A stretch of 64,000 nt of DNA from RDYZ01 sp964518905. Its GTDB lineage: Bacteria; Cyanobacteriota; Cyanobacteriia; Cyanobacteriales; Geitlerinemataceae. Under the pieces are notes generated by a model. The model had not been told where the DNA came from, did no database searches, and worked only from the letters and a program-made list of their open reading frames with translations. Below, piece after piece: positions 7,412-16,537 of the stretch; the first letter of the stretch is position 1, and each line of letters opens with the position of its first letter. The translations under genes and the position numbers were made by a program. The stretch covers positions 1 to 64,000 of the forward strand of contig CAZFJL010000021.1 of the NCBI GenBank assembly GCA_964518905.1. Direction: 5' to 3'.

Positions 7412-8860
7412 ATGTCCCTCGTTATCTACAACACGCAAACCCGCCAAAAACAGACCTTCACCCCGATCGAGCCGGGAACGGTCAAGATGTATTGCTGCGG
7501 CGTCACGGTATACGACCATTGCCACCTGGGACATGCGCGATCGTATATCACCTGGGACACCGCGCGGCGCTACCTAATCTGGCGCGGTTACGACGTGCAG
7601 TACGTCCAAAATTTCACCGACATCGACGATAAAATCCTCAACCGCGCGATCGCTGAAGATCGATCGATGGCCGAGGTCTCCGAAACCTATATCGCCAGCT
7701 ACTTTGAAGATTTACGCCGTTTAAATGTCAAAGACGCCGACGACTATCCCCGTGTCACGGAGCATATCCCGCAAATCTGCGACCTGATCCAAACCTTGAT
7801 CGATCGCGACCTGGCCTACGCCTCCGGTGGCGACGTGTACTACGCCGTGCAGAAATTCCCGAGCTATGGCAAGCTATCGGGTCGCACCGAAGATCAGATG
7901 CAGTCCGGGGCGAGCGGGCGGGTGGATGCCGGATCGGGCGAGCCGAAAAAGCGTCATCCGTTTGACTTTGCCCTCTGGAAAGCAGCGAAACCGGGCGAAC
8001 CGTTTTGGGAATCACCCTGGGGTCAGGGTCGTCCGGGCTGGCATATTGAATGTTCGGCGATGATCCGATCGCGTCTCGGTGACTCGATCGATATTCACGG
8101 TGGCGGCGGTGACCTGGTGTTTCCGCACCACGAAAACGAAATCGCCCAATCGGAAGGCGCAACAGGCAAGCCCCTGGCGACCTACTGGGCGCACAATGGC
8201 ATGGTGCGCGTCAACGGCGAGAAAATGTCGAAATCCCTCGGCAATTTCACCACGATTCGCGATTTGCTCGAAACCGTCGAGCCGATGGTGATTCGCCTGT
8301 TTATCCTGCAAGCGCAATATCGTAAACCGCTGGACTTTACCGACGAGGCGATCGCGTCGGCCACGAGCGGCTGGCAAACGTTTAATGATGGTTTGACGTT
8401 TGGCGATCGTTTTGGTGCAACGCTGGGCTGGGAGGCGGAATCCATGGCCACGGTGGAACCGTTGCCCGAGGTGGTCGATAAATTCCGATCGGCGATGGAC
8501 GATGATTTCAACTCGTCGGCGGCGCTGGCGATTCTGTTTGAACTGGCGAAGGATCTACGGCGTGCGGGGAATTTGCTGGTTCACGGGGAAGCGCTGATGA
8601 CACCAGTGGATGAGCTACGCCACCAGTGGCTAACGTTGGTGGAGCTGGCTGAGGTGTTGGGCTTGACGGCGACGTTTACGGCGGAGGAGATCAAGGATGA
8701 TGGCTTGACGGATGGGGCGATCGAGGAGCTAATCGCACAGCGCAAACAGGCACGCGCCGATCGTAATTTTGCCGAGAGCGATCGGATTCGCGATGATCTC
8801 AAAGCTCAGGGCATTACGCTAATCGACAAACCGGATGGCACGGTGTTTGTCCGCGATTAG
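7412..8860 (+). CDS. cysS: Cysteinyl-tRNA synthetase
   Basis: Class I aminoacyl-tRNA synthetase that charges tRNA-Cys. The zinc/Cys-binding start MYCCGVTVYDHCHLGHARS contains the HIGH-type motif CHLGH; WHIECSAMI and the zinc ligands follow; the KMSKS loop is GEKMSKSLGNF. The C-terminal region has the helical anticodon-binding bundle and the usual end (RADRNFAESDRIRDDLKAQGI). The 482-residue length is standard. The ATG at 7412 starts SLVIYNTQTRQKQ, typical of the family. A short hairpin (GTGCGA/TCGCAC, 7328-7342) and a MITE lie upstream; no T-box-like leader is seen. Confidence 0.97.
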   Translation: MSLVIYNTQTRQKQTFTPIEPGTVKMYCCGVTVYDHCHLGHARSYITWDTARRYLIWRGYDVQYVQNFTDIDDKILNRAIAEDRSMAEVSETYIASYFEDLRRLNVKDADDYPRVTEHIPQICDLIQTLIDRDLAYASGGDVYYAVQKFPSYGKLSGRTEDQMQSGASGRVDAGSGEPKKRHPFDFALWKAAKPGEPFWESPWGQGRPGWHIECSAMIRSRLGDSIDIHGGGGDLVFPHHENEIAQSEGATGKPLATYWAHNGMVRVNGEKMSKSLGNFTTIRDLLETVEPMVIRLFILQAQYRKPLDFTDEAIASATSGWQTFNDGLTFGDRFGATLGWEAESMATVEPLPEVVDKFRSAMDDDFNSSAALAILFELAKDLRRAGNLLVHGEALMTPVDELRHQWLTLVELAEVLGLTATFTAEEIKDDGLTDGAIEELIAQRKQARADRNFAESDRIRDDLKAQGITLIDKPDGTVFVRD

Positions 8861-8968
8861 GTTTGTATAGCAAAGAGCGATTAGATCAGGGCGATCAGAG
8901 TGATCAGGGTCTCCTAATCCAATCAACCTTTGCTACACAACCGATACAACGCTTCTCGTCGGTTAATT

Positions 8969-9883
8969 CTAGGCTTTGGTTACTGGCGCTTCCGGTTTGT
9001 TGACCGTTTCACCCTTCGCTTCCTTCGCCGCTGCCCAGCGCTCTTCCGCCGCTTCCATCACCGCATCGAACTTGTCGAGGATTTCGCCGGGATAGGCTTC
9101 GAGGGTTTTGGTCACGAGCGAAATTTTCTGCTCCCACTCATCGATCTCGCCAATAATGACTTTGATTTCTTGACCAACGCTCAAGACTTCTTCCACATCA
9201 TTGGGGCGCTTTTGGCTAATCTGTCGTGCGTGCAGCAGTCCGGTGACACCACCGAGATCGACGAATGCACCGTAGGGTTTGATGCTGACGATCGTGCCCG
9301 TAAACAGGCCACCCTCTTCGAGATTGCTCATGCAGTTCGCACGTTCAGCTAAACGATGCGAGAGGACGAGCTTCTGTTTCTCGGGATTGACTTCCAGAAC
9401 GGTGGCGGTCAGGGTTTGACCCACCAGTGTTTCCATGTTGTCGCTGCGCAGGAGATGCGATCGCGGAATGAAACCGCGAATCGATTCTGCATCGACGACG
9501 ACGCCGCCCCGGTTGGTTCCGGTGACCTGGACGTTGATCGTTGCGCCCGAGGCTTGGCGATCGGCCATGTCTTCCCAGATGCGATCAAGCTCAAGCTGGC
9601 GGATCGATAGCGTCACTTGTCCGTCAGCGTTGGCCTCCCGGACGATCGCATACTCACGCTCTAGACCCAGGGGTAAAACGTCGGCGAGATCGCCGCTGGG
9701 CGTCGGCACAATTTCTTTGAGCGGTAGAAATCCAGGACACTTGCCTGCGATATCAACGTAAACCCCCTGGGTATCGTGTTCGCACACTTTGCCAGTAACG
9801 ATTTGGCCTTTTTCGTAATTGTAATTCTGCCCTTCGAGTGCTTTGGCAAAATCGTCAGCAGAAAACGCTAATTCTCGTGTCAT
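8969..9883 (-). CDS. rps1b: Short 30S ribosomal protein S1 homologue, three S1 domains
   Basis: A 304-residue protein with three OB-fold S1 RNA-binding domains (about residues 25-95, 110-180 and 195-265): GQIVTGKVCEHDTQGVYVDIAG, then NVQVTGTNRGGVVVDAESIRGFIP, then FTGTIVSIKPYGAFVDLGGVTGLLH. Cyanobacteria have two S1-like proteins; this N-terminus (FSADDFAKALE) and length match the shorter one (Rps1b/Nbp1), an mRNA- and ribosome-binding protein, better than the roughly 330-residue Rps1a. The tail is acidic and Ala/Glu-rich (EAAEERWAAAKEAKGE). It is convergent with cysS and monocistronic. The exact paralogue name is inference. Confidence 0.85.
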   Translation of the reverse strand: MTRELAFSADDFAKALEGQNYNYEKGQIVTGKVCEHDTQGVYVDIAGKCPGFLPLKEIVPTPSGDLADVLPLGLEREYAIVREANADGQVTLSIRQLELDRIWEDMADRQASGATINVQVTGTNRGGVVVDAESIRGFIPRSHLLRSDNMETLVGQTLTATVLEVNPEKQKLVLSHRLAERANCMSNLEEGGLFTGTIVSIKPYGAFVDLGGVTGLLHARQISQKRPNDVEEVLSVGQEIKVIIGEIDEWEQKISLVTKTLEAYPGEILDKFDAVMEAAEERWAAAKEAKGETVNKPEAPVTKA

Positions 9884-10135
9884 GAATGGCGGAGGTCGGA
9901 TAAAAATCAGCAGGCGATCGCGATCGATGCTGTGGTGGACGTTCCAGGGGTGAGACGAAGCCGCACCGATCGGAGCGAGCCGTTAGGCCACGCCATTCAA
10001 CTATATCCAATTTGTCCCCTGCATTTGCTCAAGTCGTTGTTTGATTTAATACAGACACAGTTGAGTTTGAGGTTTGAATTTTAAATGGGGTAGCGGATTC
10101 CGATCGTGTACGTCGCTCCGGTCTTGATTCGGGGC

Positions 10136-10870
10136 TTACTGCAATTGTCCAAACAGTTTTTTTACATCAGTCCAAGCCTCTTTGGCGGCGGCTGCGTTGT
10201 AGCTGTCACGCCGATCGCAGAAAAAGCCGTGATTTACATCGGGATAGCGAAAAACTCGGTGGTTAATCTGGGCTTGTTTTAATGCCGCCTCAACCGCAGC
10301 ATTTTGTTCAGCGGGAATGAGTGGATCGGCCATGCCGAAAAAGCAGTAGATTTCGCCCTGAATCTGTGACGTGCGCGTTATGGTTGGGTCAGCTTCGCCG
10401 GGGCAAAAGACCGGAATGCCCGCCCCATAAAACGAAGCGGTCGCCTTAATCTCGGGGAGCGTTGCGATTAAGTAGGCGACGTGACCGCCGAAGCAAAAGC
10501 CGATCGTCCCCAGGTTGCCGTTATAGCCGTCGATCGTTTCGAGATAGGCGATCGCCGCGCGGGTATCGCCGATTAGCTCGTCGGCGCGGGTTGCGTCTTT
10601 ATATTGGCGACCGATCGCCATATCGTCAGCGGTATAGCCTACTTCAAAACCGGGCTGACTCCGCTGGTAGATCGCCGGAGCGATCGCAATATAGCCCTCC
10701 CGTGCCAAACGATCGACCACATCGCGAATGTGAGCATTCACGCCAAAGATTTCCTGGAAAACGATAATACCGGGATAGGAGCCGGGAGCCGTCGGGCGGG
10801 CAAGGTAGGCATCGATCGCCAGATCCTGATTGTGCAGGGTAACGCGATTGACAGTAATGGGAGCAGTCAT
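10136..10870 (-). CDS. Dienelactone hydrolase-family protein
   Basis: A 244-residue alpha/beta hydrolase of the dienelactone hydrolase family, which opens lactone or ester bonds with a Cys-His-Asp triad. The nucleophile elbow is GFCFGGH (C126), the acid is D182 in FFGMADPLIP, and the base is H214 in DVNHGFFCDRR; FQEIFGVN near residue 38 is the family's oxyanion/Glu segment. The protein is soluble, without a signal peptide, and full length. The physiological substrate in cyanobacteria is not established. It is monocistronic, 113 bp after the pilC stop. Confidence 0.92.
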   Translation of the reverse strand: MTAPITVNRVTLHNQDLAIDAYLARPTAPGSYPGIIVFQEIFGVNAHIRDVVDRLAREGYIAIAPAIYQRSQPGFEVGYTADDMAIGRQYKDATRADELIGDTRAAIAYLETIDGYNGNLGTIGFCFGGHVAYLIATLPEIKATASFYGAGIPVFCPGEADPTITRTSQIQGEIYCFFGMADPLIPAEQNAAVEAALKQAQINHRVFRYPDVNHGFFCDRRDSYNAAAAKEAWTDVKKLFGQLQ

Positions 10871-10983
10871 CCTAATAGTTTCCTAAAGAGAGCGAGAAGT
10901 CCGGCTTTTTGGCAAAGTCGGACTTCTGAGATGGGCGATTATGTTCGGGCAATACTCGTAAATCCAGGCTGACAAGCCAAGAC

Positions 10984-12156
10984 TTAACCGATATTTTCCA
11001 TCACCGCAAACATCGGCAGATACATCGACAGCAGAATCGATCCAACCATGCCGCCGATGACCACAATCATCAGCGGTTCGAGCATACTCGTCAGACCCTT
11101 AATCGCCTGCTCGACCTCATCTTCATAAAACTCGCCGACCTTGCCCAGCATCTTATCGAGTTCCCCGGTTTCTTCGCCGATCGACATCATCTGAATCGCC
11201 AGGGCAGGCATCACCCCTTTTTCTTGGAAGGCTTCGCTAATACTCCCCCCCTCCTGGATTTGGGCGCGGGCATAGTCGATCGCGTCGGCAATTACCTCAT
11301 TACCGGCAGTATCTCGCACAATCTCCATCGAGTTGAGAATCGGTACGCCCGATCGGGTCAGCGTCCCGAACACATTACAAAAACTCGCGACGGCACTTTT
11401 TTCGATCAGATCACCGAAAATCGGCGCTTTCAGTAGCATCGCGTCAATCTGAAACCGACCCACCGGCGTTTTGTAGTACGTGGCGATCGCAAAAGCCAAG
11501 CCAATCAAGCCCAACACGAAAAAGACAATCCCAAAGTTTTGCAACTCCAGCCAGCTCTCCGCCTCGGGATCTTCGGCGGGCATAATCGGCCCGCGCAAAA
11601 AGAAACTGATGTTCATCATTACCTGAGTGAACACCGGTAGTTCCGCATCCAGCTGATCGAAAATCCCGGTAAACGTCGGCAGCAGGAAAATCGTCATCCC
11701 CAAAAAGATCACGACCGCGATGCCGCCCACAGTTTGAGGATAGGACAGCGCGGACTTCAATTCGTTTTGGATTTTGGACGATTTTTCCATCAAAATCGCC
11801 AGCCGGTTCAACACCTCATCCAAAACCCCCCCGACTTCTCCCGCCGCCACCATACTGACGTAGAGCTTATCGAAACAATCAGGATGTTTGCCCATCGCTT
11901 CCGCCAAACTTCCCCCTTGCTCCACCTCGGCGCTAATGGCTCTTAGCGCTTTCTTTAGTTTGGCATTGCCACACTGCTCGGTTAGTACCGATAGACAGCG
12001 CAACATGCCGACCCCAGCGTTAAACATCGCAGCAAACTGACGGGAGAAGACCGCGCGGTCTTTCACCGTAATACTCGCCATGGCAGCGCTGATATTTTCT
12101 TCCAGCGCCGCAAAATCAAACCCTTTCTTTTCTTCTTTCGGGAAGGCACTAGTCAT
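10984..12156 (-). CDS. pilC: Type IV pilus inner-membrane platform protein PilC
   Basis: A 390-residue GspF/PilC-family protein that anchors the pilus motor in the inner membrane, in contact with PilB and PilT. It has two T2SSF domains, the first at about residues 50-175 (FSRQFAAMFNAGVGMLRCL) and the second at 255-375 (FCNVFGTLTRSGVPILNSM; GEETGELDKMLGKVGEFYE), with membrane helices near 150-170, 213-235 and 365-385. It is the last gene of the minus-strand pilB-pilT-pilC set. The pilT-pilC gap of 222 bp holds a 13-bp tandem repeat and a solo IS605 right end, so cotranscription with pilT may be weakened. Confidence 0.96.
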   Translation of the reverse strand: MTSAFPKEEKKGFDFAALEENISAAMASITVKDRAVFSRQFAAMFNAGVGMLRCLSVLTEQCGNAKLKKALRAISAEVEQGGSLAEAMGKHPDCFDKLYVSMVAAGEVGGVLDEVLNRLAILMEKSSKIQNELKSALSYPQTVGGIAVVIFLGMTIFLLPTFTGIFDQLDAELPVFTQVMMNISFFLRGPIMPAEDPEAESWLELQNFGIVFFVLGLIGLAFAIATYYKTPVGRFQIDAMLLKAPIFGDLIEKSAVASFCNVFGTLTRSGVPILNSMEIVRDTAGNEVIADAIDYARAQIQEGGSISEAFQEKGVMPALAIQMMSIGEETGELDKMLGKVGEFYEDEVEQAIKGLTSMLEPLMIVVIGGMVGSILLSMYLPMFAVMENIG

Positions 12157-12227
12157 AGAACAGATTACCGGTGTAAGAGACGGTGGAGCGGATCGAGGAA
12201 AGCGTCTAACCGTGAGACGAAGACGTA

Positions 12228-12266
12228 ATGGAGATCAGTCATGGAAATCAGTCATGGAAATCAGAG
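12228..12266. repeat. 13-bp tandem repeat, three units, upstream of pilC
   Basis: Units ATGGAGATCAGTC, ATGGAAATCAGTC and ATGGAAATCAGAG follow each other without gaps about 70 bp upstream of the pilC start. Confidence 0.75.
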
Positions 12267-12299
12267 ATTGTGCCGAATTGATGACGGCTGACACCGAAA

Positions 12300-12370
12300 A
12301 GTAGAGCAGCAGCCTAGTCTGTTCGCCTAGCTTGAGAACCCTCGGACTTAAAGTCCGGGGAGCATGTCAA
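12300..12370 (+). mobile_element. Solo right end of an IS200/IS605-type element between pilT and pilC
   Basis: About 71 bp, starting GTAGAGCAGCAGCCTAG and ending in the hairpin GGACTTAAAGTCC and GGGGAGCATGTCAA. It matches the right ends at 16151-16221 and 17992-18062 almost base for base. No left end or tnpB coding is seen here. It stops 8 bp before the pilT stop and is oriented against the pil genes. Confidence 0.7.
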
Positions 12371-12378
12371 AAGGCTCT

Positions 12379-13491
12379 CTAGCGTTTGGCCTTTGCTGGC
12401 GCACTAGGCTGACCGCCTTTGAGGATGCGCGGATCAACCAGACGGGCTAGCTCATCAATTTTTGAGGTTTTGGACATCGCATCTTCATAGGTGACCTTAC
12501 CTTCATTCACCAAGCGGGCAAGACACATTTCCATCGTCTGCATACCCATTTTTGAACCCATCTGGATCGATGAGTAGATCTGGGTTGTTTTACCTTCCCG
12601 GATGAGGTTGCCGATCGCGGAGTTGTTCACCATAATTTCGTGGGCGGCGCAACGGCCACCACCGACTTTCTTGAGGAGGTTCTGGGAGCAGACCCCGACC
12701 AAGGAAGTCCCCATCTGGGCGCGGATTTGGGGCTGCTGAATGGGGGGGAAGACGTCGAGCATCCGGTCGATCGTGGCGGATGCTGAGTTGGTGTGTAGGG
12801 TTCCGAAAACGAGGTGGCCGGTTTCTGCGGCGGAGATGGCCAGTGAAATCGTCTCAAGGTCGCGCATTTCCCCCACCAGAATAATATCGGGATCTTCCCG
12901 GAGGGCTGCTTTTAGGGCATTCCCAAAACTTTTCGTATCTTCACCCTTTTGGCGTTGGTGAAACAGGCTTTTAATGTTGGGGAAAACGTATTCGATCGGG
13001 TCTTCAACGGTGAGAATATGCTCCGATCGCGTGCGGTTAATCAAATCCAGGATCGCCGCCATCGTTGTGGTTTTGCCCGATCCGGTTTGCCCCGTAATCA
13101 GCACCATGCCACGAGGACGCATCGCCATCTCGCGCATGATCTCAGGCACACCCAACTTATCAAAGTTCGGAATCTCAGAGGCCAAAGCCCGCAAACAGGC
13201 AGCAAAACAACCGCGTTCGCGATAGACATTCACGCGAAATCGCGATAACCCTTTCACCCCGTAGGCACAGTCGAGTTCCCAGTTTTGTTCAAGATCTTTC
13301 CGCTGATTGTTGTTCAACATGCTAAAGATCAGCCGCTGACATTCATCCGGAGCAAGCGATTCACCAAATTGGTTTTGAGGCGTGAGCTTACCGCTAAGTC
13401 GGAAGAAAATCGGCGCCCCAGCCTGAATGTGCATGTCGGAGCCACCTTGCTCGACAAGCGATTCCATGACATCTTCGATTACAAAATCCAT
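12379..13491 (-). CDS. pilT: Type IV pilus retraction ATPase PilT
   Basis: A 370-residue hexameric secretion ATPase that depolymerises pili for twitching, phototaxis and DNA uptake. The Walker A motif is GQTGSGKTTTMAAIL, the Walker B region REDPDIILVGEMRD, and the PilT-type His box GHLVFGTLHTNSA. The N-terminal PAS-like domain begins MHIQAGAPIFFRLSGK. The length is that of PilT, much shorter than PilB. It lies between pilB and pilC, the arrangement known for pilB1-pilT1-pilC in cyanobacteria. The C-terminal end (GGQPSAPAKAKR) is a short basic tail. Confidence 0.97.
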   Translation of the reverse strand: MDFVIEDVMESLVEQGGSDMHIQAGAPIFFRLSGKLTPQNQFGESLAPDECQRLIFSMLNNNQRKDLEQNWELDCAYGVKGLSRFRVNVYRERGCFAACLRALASEIPNFDKLGVPEIMREMAMRPRGMVLITGQTGSGKTTTMAAILDLINRTRSEHILTVEDPIEYVFPNIKSLFHQRQKGEDTKSFGNALKAALREDPDIILVGEMRDLETISLAISAAETGHLVFGTLHTNSASATIDRMLDVFPPIQQPQIRAQMGTSLVGVCSQNLLKKVGGGRCAAHEIMVNNSAIGNLIREGKTTQIYSSIQMGSKMGMQTMEMCLARLVNEGKVTYEDAMSKTSKIDELARLVDPRILKGGQPSAPAKAKR

Positions 13492-13822
13492 GAGTACGGT
13501 TCTCCTATGGGTCTACTTCGATCGCCAGCGACAAGAGATTGTCAGATTGCCCAGAATTAGAATGTGTCGGCGCTGATCAACAGCATTCTGAATCTGAATG
13601 ATGGACTATCGACAGATTTAAAGACTCGCAGTATTGGCGCTGTATCAGCACTGTACTGGCGTGATGTTCAAAAAGAAGTCTGTCTCGTTACATGACCGAT
13701 CGGAACGTTTTGCCCGCGATTCGCTGGATCAAGTTGGGTTTCGCACGATCGGCGTAAGGTTACTCTGTTCAAGCTTACCCAAGATAGTGTTGATGTTGAT
13801 CCCAAGATGTTGACTGGGGACG
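13492..13822. other. pilB-pilT intergenic region, no gene seen
   Basis: 331 bp between the pilB stop and the pilT start. I see no open frame with family features, no hairpin with a T-run and no mobile-element end. It probably holds a separate pilT promoter. Confidence 0.5.
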
Positions 13823-15844
13823 TCAATCCTCAAATCGGGGTGTCATGCAATACAAACAGTCCATCCAGTCCGGCTGTAAGCCCGCACCGCAGGTTTTACA
13901 GGTGAGTGAACTTTTTCGTTTAGCCTTCATCTCAGCTTCGAGACCGGTATCGGTAAAGGTCACCCGTTCGACCTCTTCAAAGGTGGTGTGTCCTTGGCGG
14001 GCGAGCTTCAGACTGTAGGACAACAGGGTGGTCATCCCTTCCTCTACGGCTTTTTCGGCCACCCGTTCTGTCGGCGCACCGGCGTTAATTAAGGCGGTCA
14101 CTTCCTCCGAGTTTTGCAGAAATTCGTATACCCCGACCCGTCCTTTGTAGCCAATGCCATTGCACTTTTCGCACAGTTCTCCCGACGCCGCCAGCTCTTT
14201 GCGTTCTTGGGGAGGAACGACCTTGGCGCGATAGAACGTGGAATCGGTTTCTTCTTTGCTCCGCATACCGTAGCGTGCTAGCTCGTTATCGCTGGGTTGA
14301 TACGCCTCGCGACATTCACTACAGACGCGACGCATGAGACGTTGTGCCAACACCCCGAGCAGTGCGCCCGAGACCATGAACGGTTCGACGCCCATTTCAT
14401 CGAGACGCGCGATCGCCCCGGCGGCGTCGTTGGTGTGCAGCGTGGTTAGAACTAAGTGACCGGTAAGCGCGGCCTCGATCGCGGTTTTCGCCGTTTCCTT
14501 GTCTCGCGTTTCACCCACCAGTAGGATGTCCGGATCTTGTCGCAAGAACGCCCGCAGAATATTGGCAAAGGTAAGATCTTTCTCGCGGATCACCTGACAT
14601 TGGGTGATACCCGGTAGCGCATACTCGATCGGATCTTCTGCCGTACTGATATTGACGCCGGGATCGTTGCGCTCGGCCAACACCGAATACAGCGTCGTTG
14701 ATTTACCCGACCCCGTCGGCCCCGTCACCAAAATCAGACCAAACGGACGACCGGCAATCTCCCGCACCTTACCGAGGGTTTCATCGTCGGTAATCAGTTT
14801 ATCGAGACCGAGCTGGGTTGACGAGTTGTCGAGAATTCGGAGGACGATCTTTTCGCCATAGCGACTGGGGAGCGAGTTGACGCGAAAGTCAACCGCGCGT
14901 CCTTGGAACATCCGACGAATCCGGCCATCCTGGGCTTGCCGACGTTCGGCGATGTCCATATCCGAGATGATCTTGAAGCGTGACGTAATCGCCGAGACAA
15001 TTTGCTTCGGCAAGCGTGGGAATGGCTCTGATAAAATGCCGTCTTTCCGCATCCGAATTTGTAGATATTCTTCCTGCGGCTCGACGTGAATGTCGGAAAC
15101 TCCATCACTCAGGGCTTTCCGCAGAATTTTATTCACCAGGCTCACGACACTTTTATCGTTGGCATCGCCCTCTTCTTCGAGGTCTTGCGCTTCTGCCGGG
15201 GCTTCTTCGAGCTCACCATCGTCGCCGCTGGCATTGAAATCATCGACCGAAATCGTGTTTTTCTGGTCAGCCTCTCGCGCCTGGAGTGCCGCTTCGCGTT
15301 TGACCTGTTCATCCAGGTAGAGCGAAATGGTCTGCTGGAAATCTTCGAGAGAAATGACACGACGCACAAGCTGAAGATCGTGGCTGCGCAGAATGCGGCG
15401 GAGTTCGTCCTGGGCTTCGAGATTATCGGGATCGACCATCGCGACCGAGACGCTGTCTCCCGATCGATCCAGCGGCAGACAGTTATACCGGCGGCAGGTA
15501 TCGACCGGCACAGCATCGAGTAATGCATTCATGTGACCGGGTTTCATCTCCGTCACATCCGGATCAAACGAATCTACACCGTGCAAAATTTTTAGTTCAA
15601 ACAACTGCTGTCGTTTATATTGCAGAACTAAATCCGGCGGTAGCTGTTTTCCTGTGATCTGTTCAATGACCTTGGTTAGCGGTTGGCCGGTGCGCCGACA
15701 CTCTTTTTGAGCCTGGTTCATCTGCTCCGGGCTCACATGACCCGCTCGGATCAGTTTGTTACCAAAGGGCGAAAAGTTTGTCTGAACGACCAAAGATCGA
15801 CGAGCTTTGGAGGATTGGGACGCACTGGAAGAGGAATTGGTCAT
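13823..15844 (-). CDS. pilB: Type IV pilus extension ATPase PilB
   Basis: A 673-residue GspE/PilB ATPase that powers pilus assembly. It has an N-terminal T2SSE_N region (LIRAGHVSPEQMNQA), an acidic linker around residue 215 (DDGELEEAPAEAQ), Walker A GPTGSGKSTTLYS, Walker B DPDILLVGETRDKET and the tetra-Cys zinc site CSEC...CEKC. The extreme C-terminus adds a second pair of motifs (CKTCG and CLYC), a zinc-ribbon-like end. The start at 15844 (TNSSSSASQ) is preferred to the in-frame ATG at 15883 because the extra 13 residues show nothing family-like; either is possible. It diverges from grpE. Confidence 0.96.
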   Translation of the reverse strand: MTNSSSSASQSSKARRSLVVQTNFSPFGNKLIRAGHVSPEQMNQAQKECRRTGQPLTKVIEQITGKQLPPDLVLQYKRQQLFELKILHGVDSFDPDVTEMKPGHMNALLDAVPVDTCRRYNCLPLDRSGDSVSVAMVDPDNLEAQDELRRILRSHDLQLVRRVISLEDFQQTISLYLDEQVKREAALQAREADQKNTISVDDFNASGDDGELEEAPAEAQDLEEEGDANDKSVVSLVNKILRKALSDGVSDIHVEPQEEYLQIRMRKDGILSEPFPRLPKQIVSAITSRFKIISDMDIAERRQAQDGRIRRMFQGRAVDFRVNSLPSRYGEKIVLRILDNSSTQLGLDKLITDDETLGKVREIAGRPFGLILVTGPTGSGKSTTLYSVLAERNDPGVNISTAEDPIEYALPGITQCQVIREKDLTFANILRAFLRQDPDILLVGETRDKETAKTAIEAALTGHLVLTTLHTNDAAGAIARLDEMGVEPFMVSGALLGVLAQRLMRRVCSECREAYQPSDNELARYGMRSKEETDSTFYRAKVVPPQERKELAASGELCEKCNGIGYKGRVGVYEFLQNSEEVTALINAGAPTERVAEKAVEEGMTTLLSYSLKLARQGHTTFEEVERVTFTDTGLEAEMKAKRKSSLTCKTCGAGLQPDWMDCLYCMTPRFED

Positions 15845-15980
15845 AGCGAAGGGTTGCAGCAGTAGGTCGCGATCAAGGCGCATCAGATGGCAAACGGTCT
15901 AGTAACGAACGTGAAGCGGTTGCGTTCGTCACTCGTCTTCAAGTGTAGCTTACGAAATTCTACGTAATCTATCTGGGATT

Positions 15981-16221
15981 TTGACCATTCTGGGGGGTGG
16001 GTCTCAAGCCCCGGACTTTGAGTCCGCATCTTGCCTCTATCTTGTTAGAATATACGAAAGTCGCCGGGGGATACTCGGAGACTCTAAACGAACGTGGAGG
16101 GCGCATCAGACTAGCTTGCTAGCAATGCCCGTTGAAGCGTTAAGCCACAAAGTAGAGCAGCAGCCTAGCCTGTTCGCCTAGCTTTAGAATCCTCGGACTT
16201 TAAGTCCGGGGAGCATGTCAA
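15981..16221 (+). mobile_element. 241-bp IS605-derived non-autonomous element (MITE/PATE-like)
   Basis: The left end (15981-16030, TTGACCATTCTGGGG through a GGACTTTGAGTCC hairpin) and right end (GTAGAGCAGCAGCC to GGGGAGCATGTCAA) match those of the tnpB-bearing remnant at 17336-18062. The interior keeps only a trace of the tnpB 3' end, readable as SLLAMPVEALSHKVEQQPS. Transposase for trans-mobilisation is not in the window. It lies in the pilB-grpE divergent promoter region. Confidence 0.75.
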
Positions 16222-16537
16222 CAGCCGCGACTTGATGATCGGATCAGGATGCTCATAGCTTTAAAGTTTGCGGGTAATCTCTAACCCGTTTTATATTCTT
16301 CAAGGGATGTTCAATAGGTTATGGTGTTAAACGTCTCAGCCTCGATCGAGGCTCGGGCGTCTCTCGTCGAAGACTTTGAAGGTCGTGATTGAACTACGTA
16401 GAGTGATGATGGCTGTATTGAAAAAATAACGCCAGATCTAGGCATTGTTTTTGCTTTAGTGACCCACCTCGCCACTGGTTGTCGTCAGCCTTTAAGATTT
16501 CGTTGTAGCTACAACACCCTCGGAAGGAATGCGAACG
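16222..16537. other. Region upstream of grpE
   Basis: 316 bp between the IS605-derived element and grpE. No CIRCE-type inverted repeat (TTAGCACTC/GAGTGCTAA) is visible. The grpE promoter should lie here, but I cannot place its -35 and -10 with confidence. Confidence 0.4.

Noticed and set aside
15981..16181. 66-residue open frame
   Set aside because: It spans the left end and tnpB remnant of the 241-bp element, not a free-standing gene.
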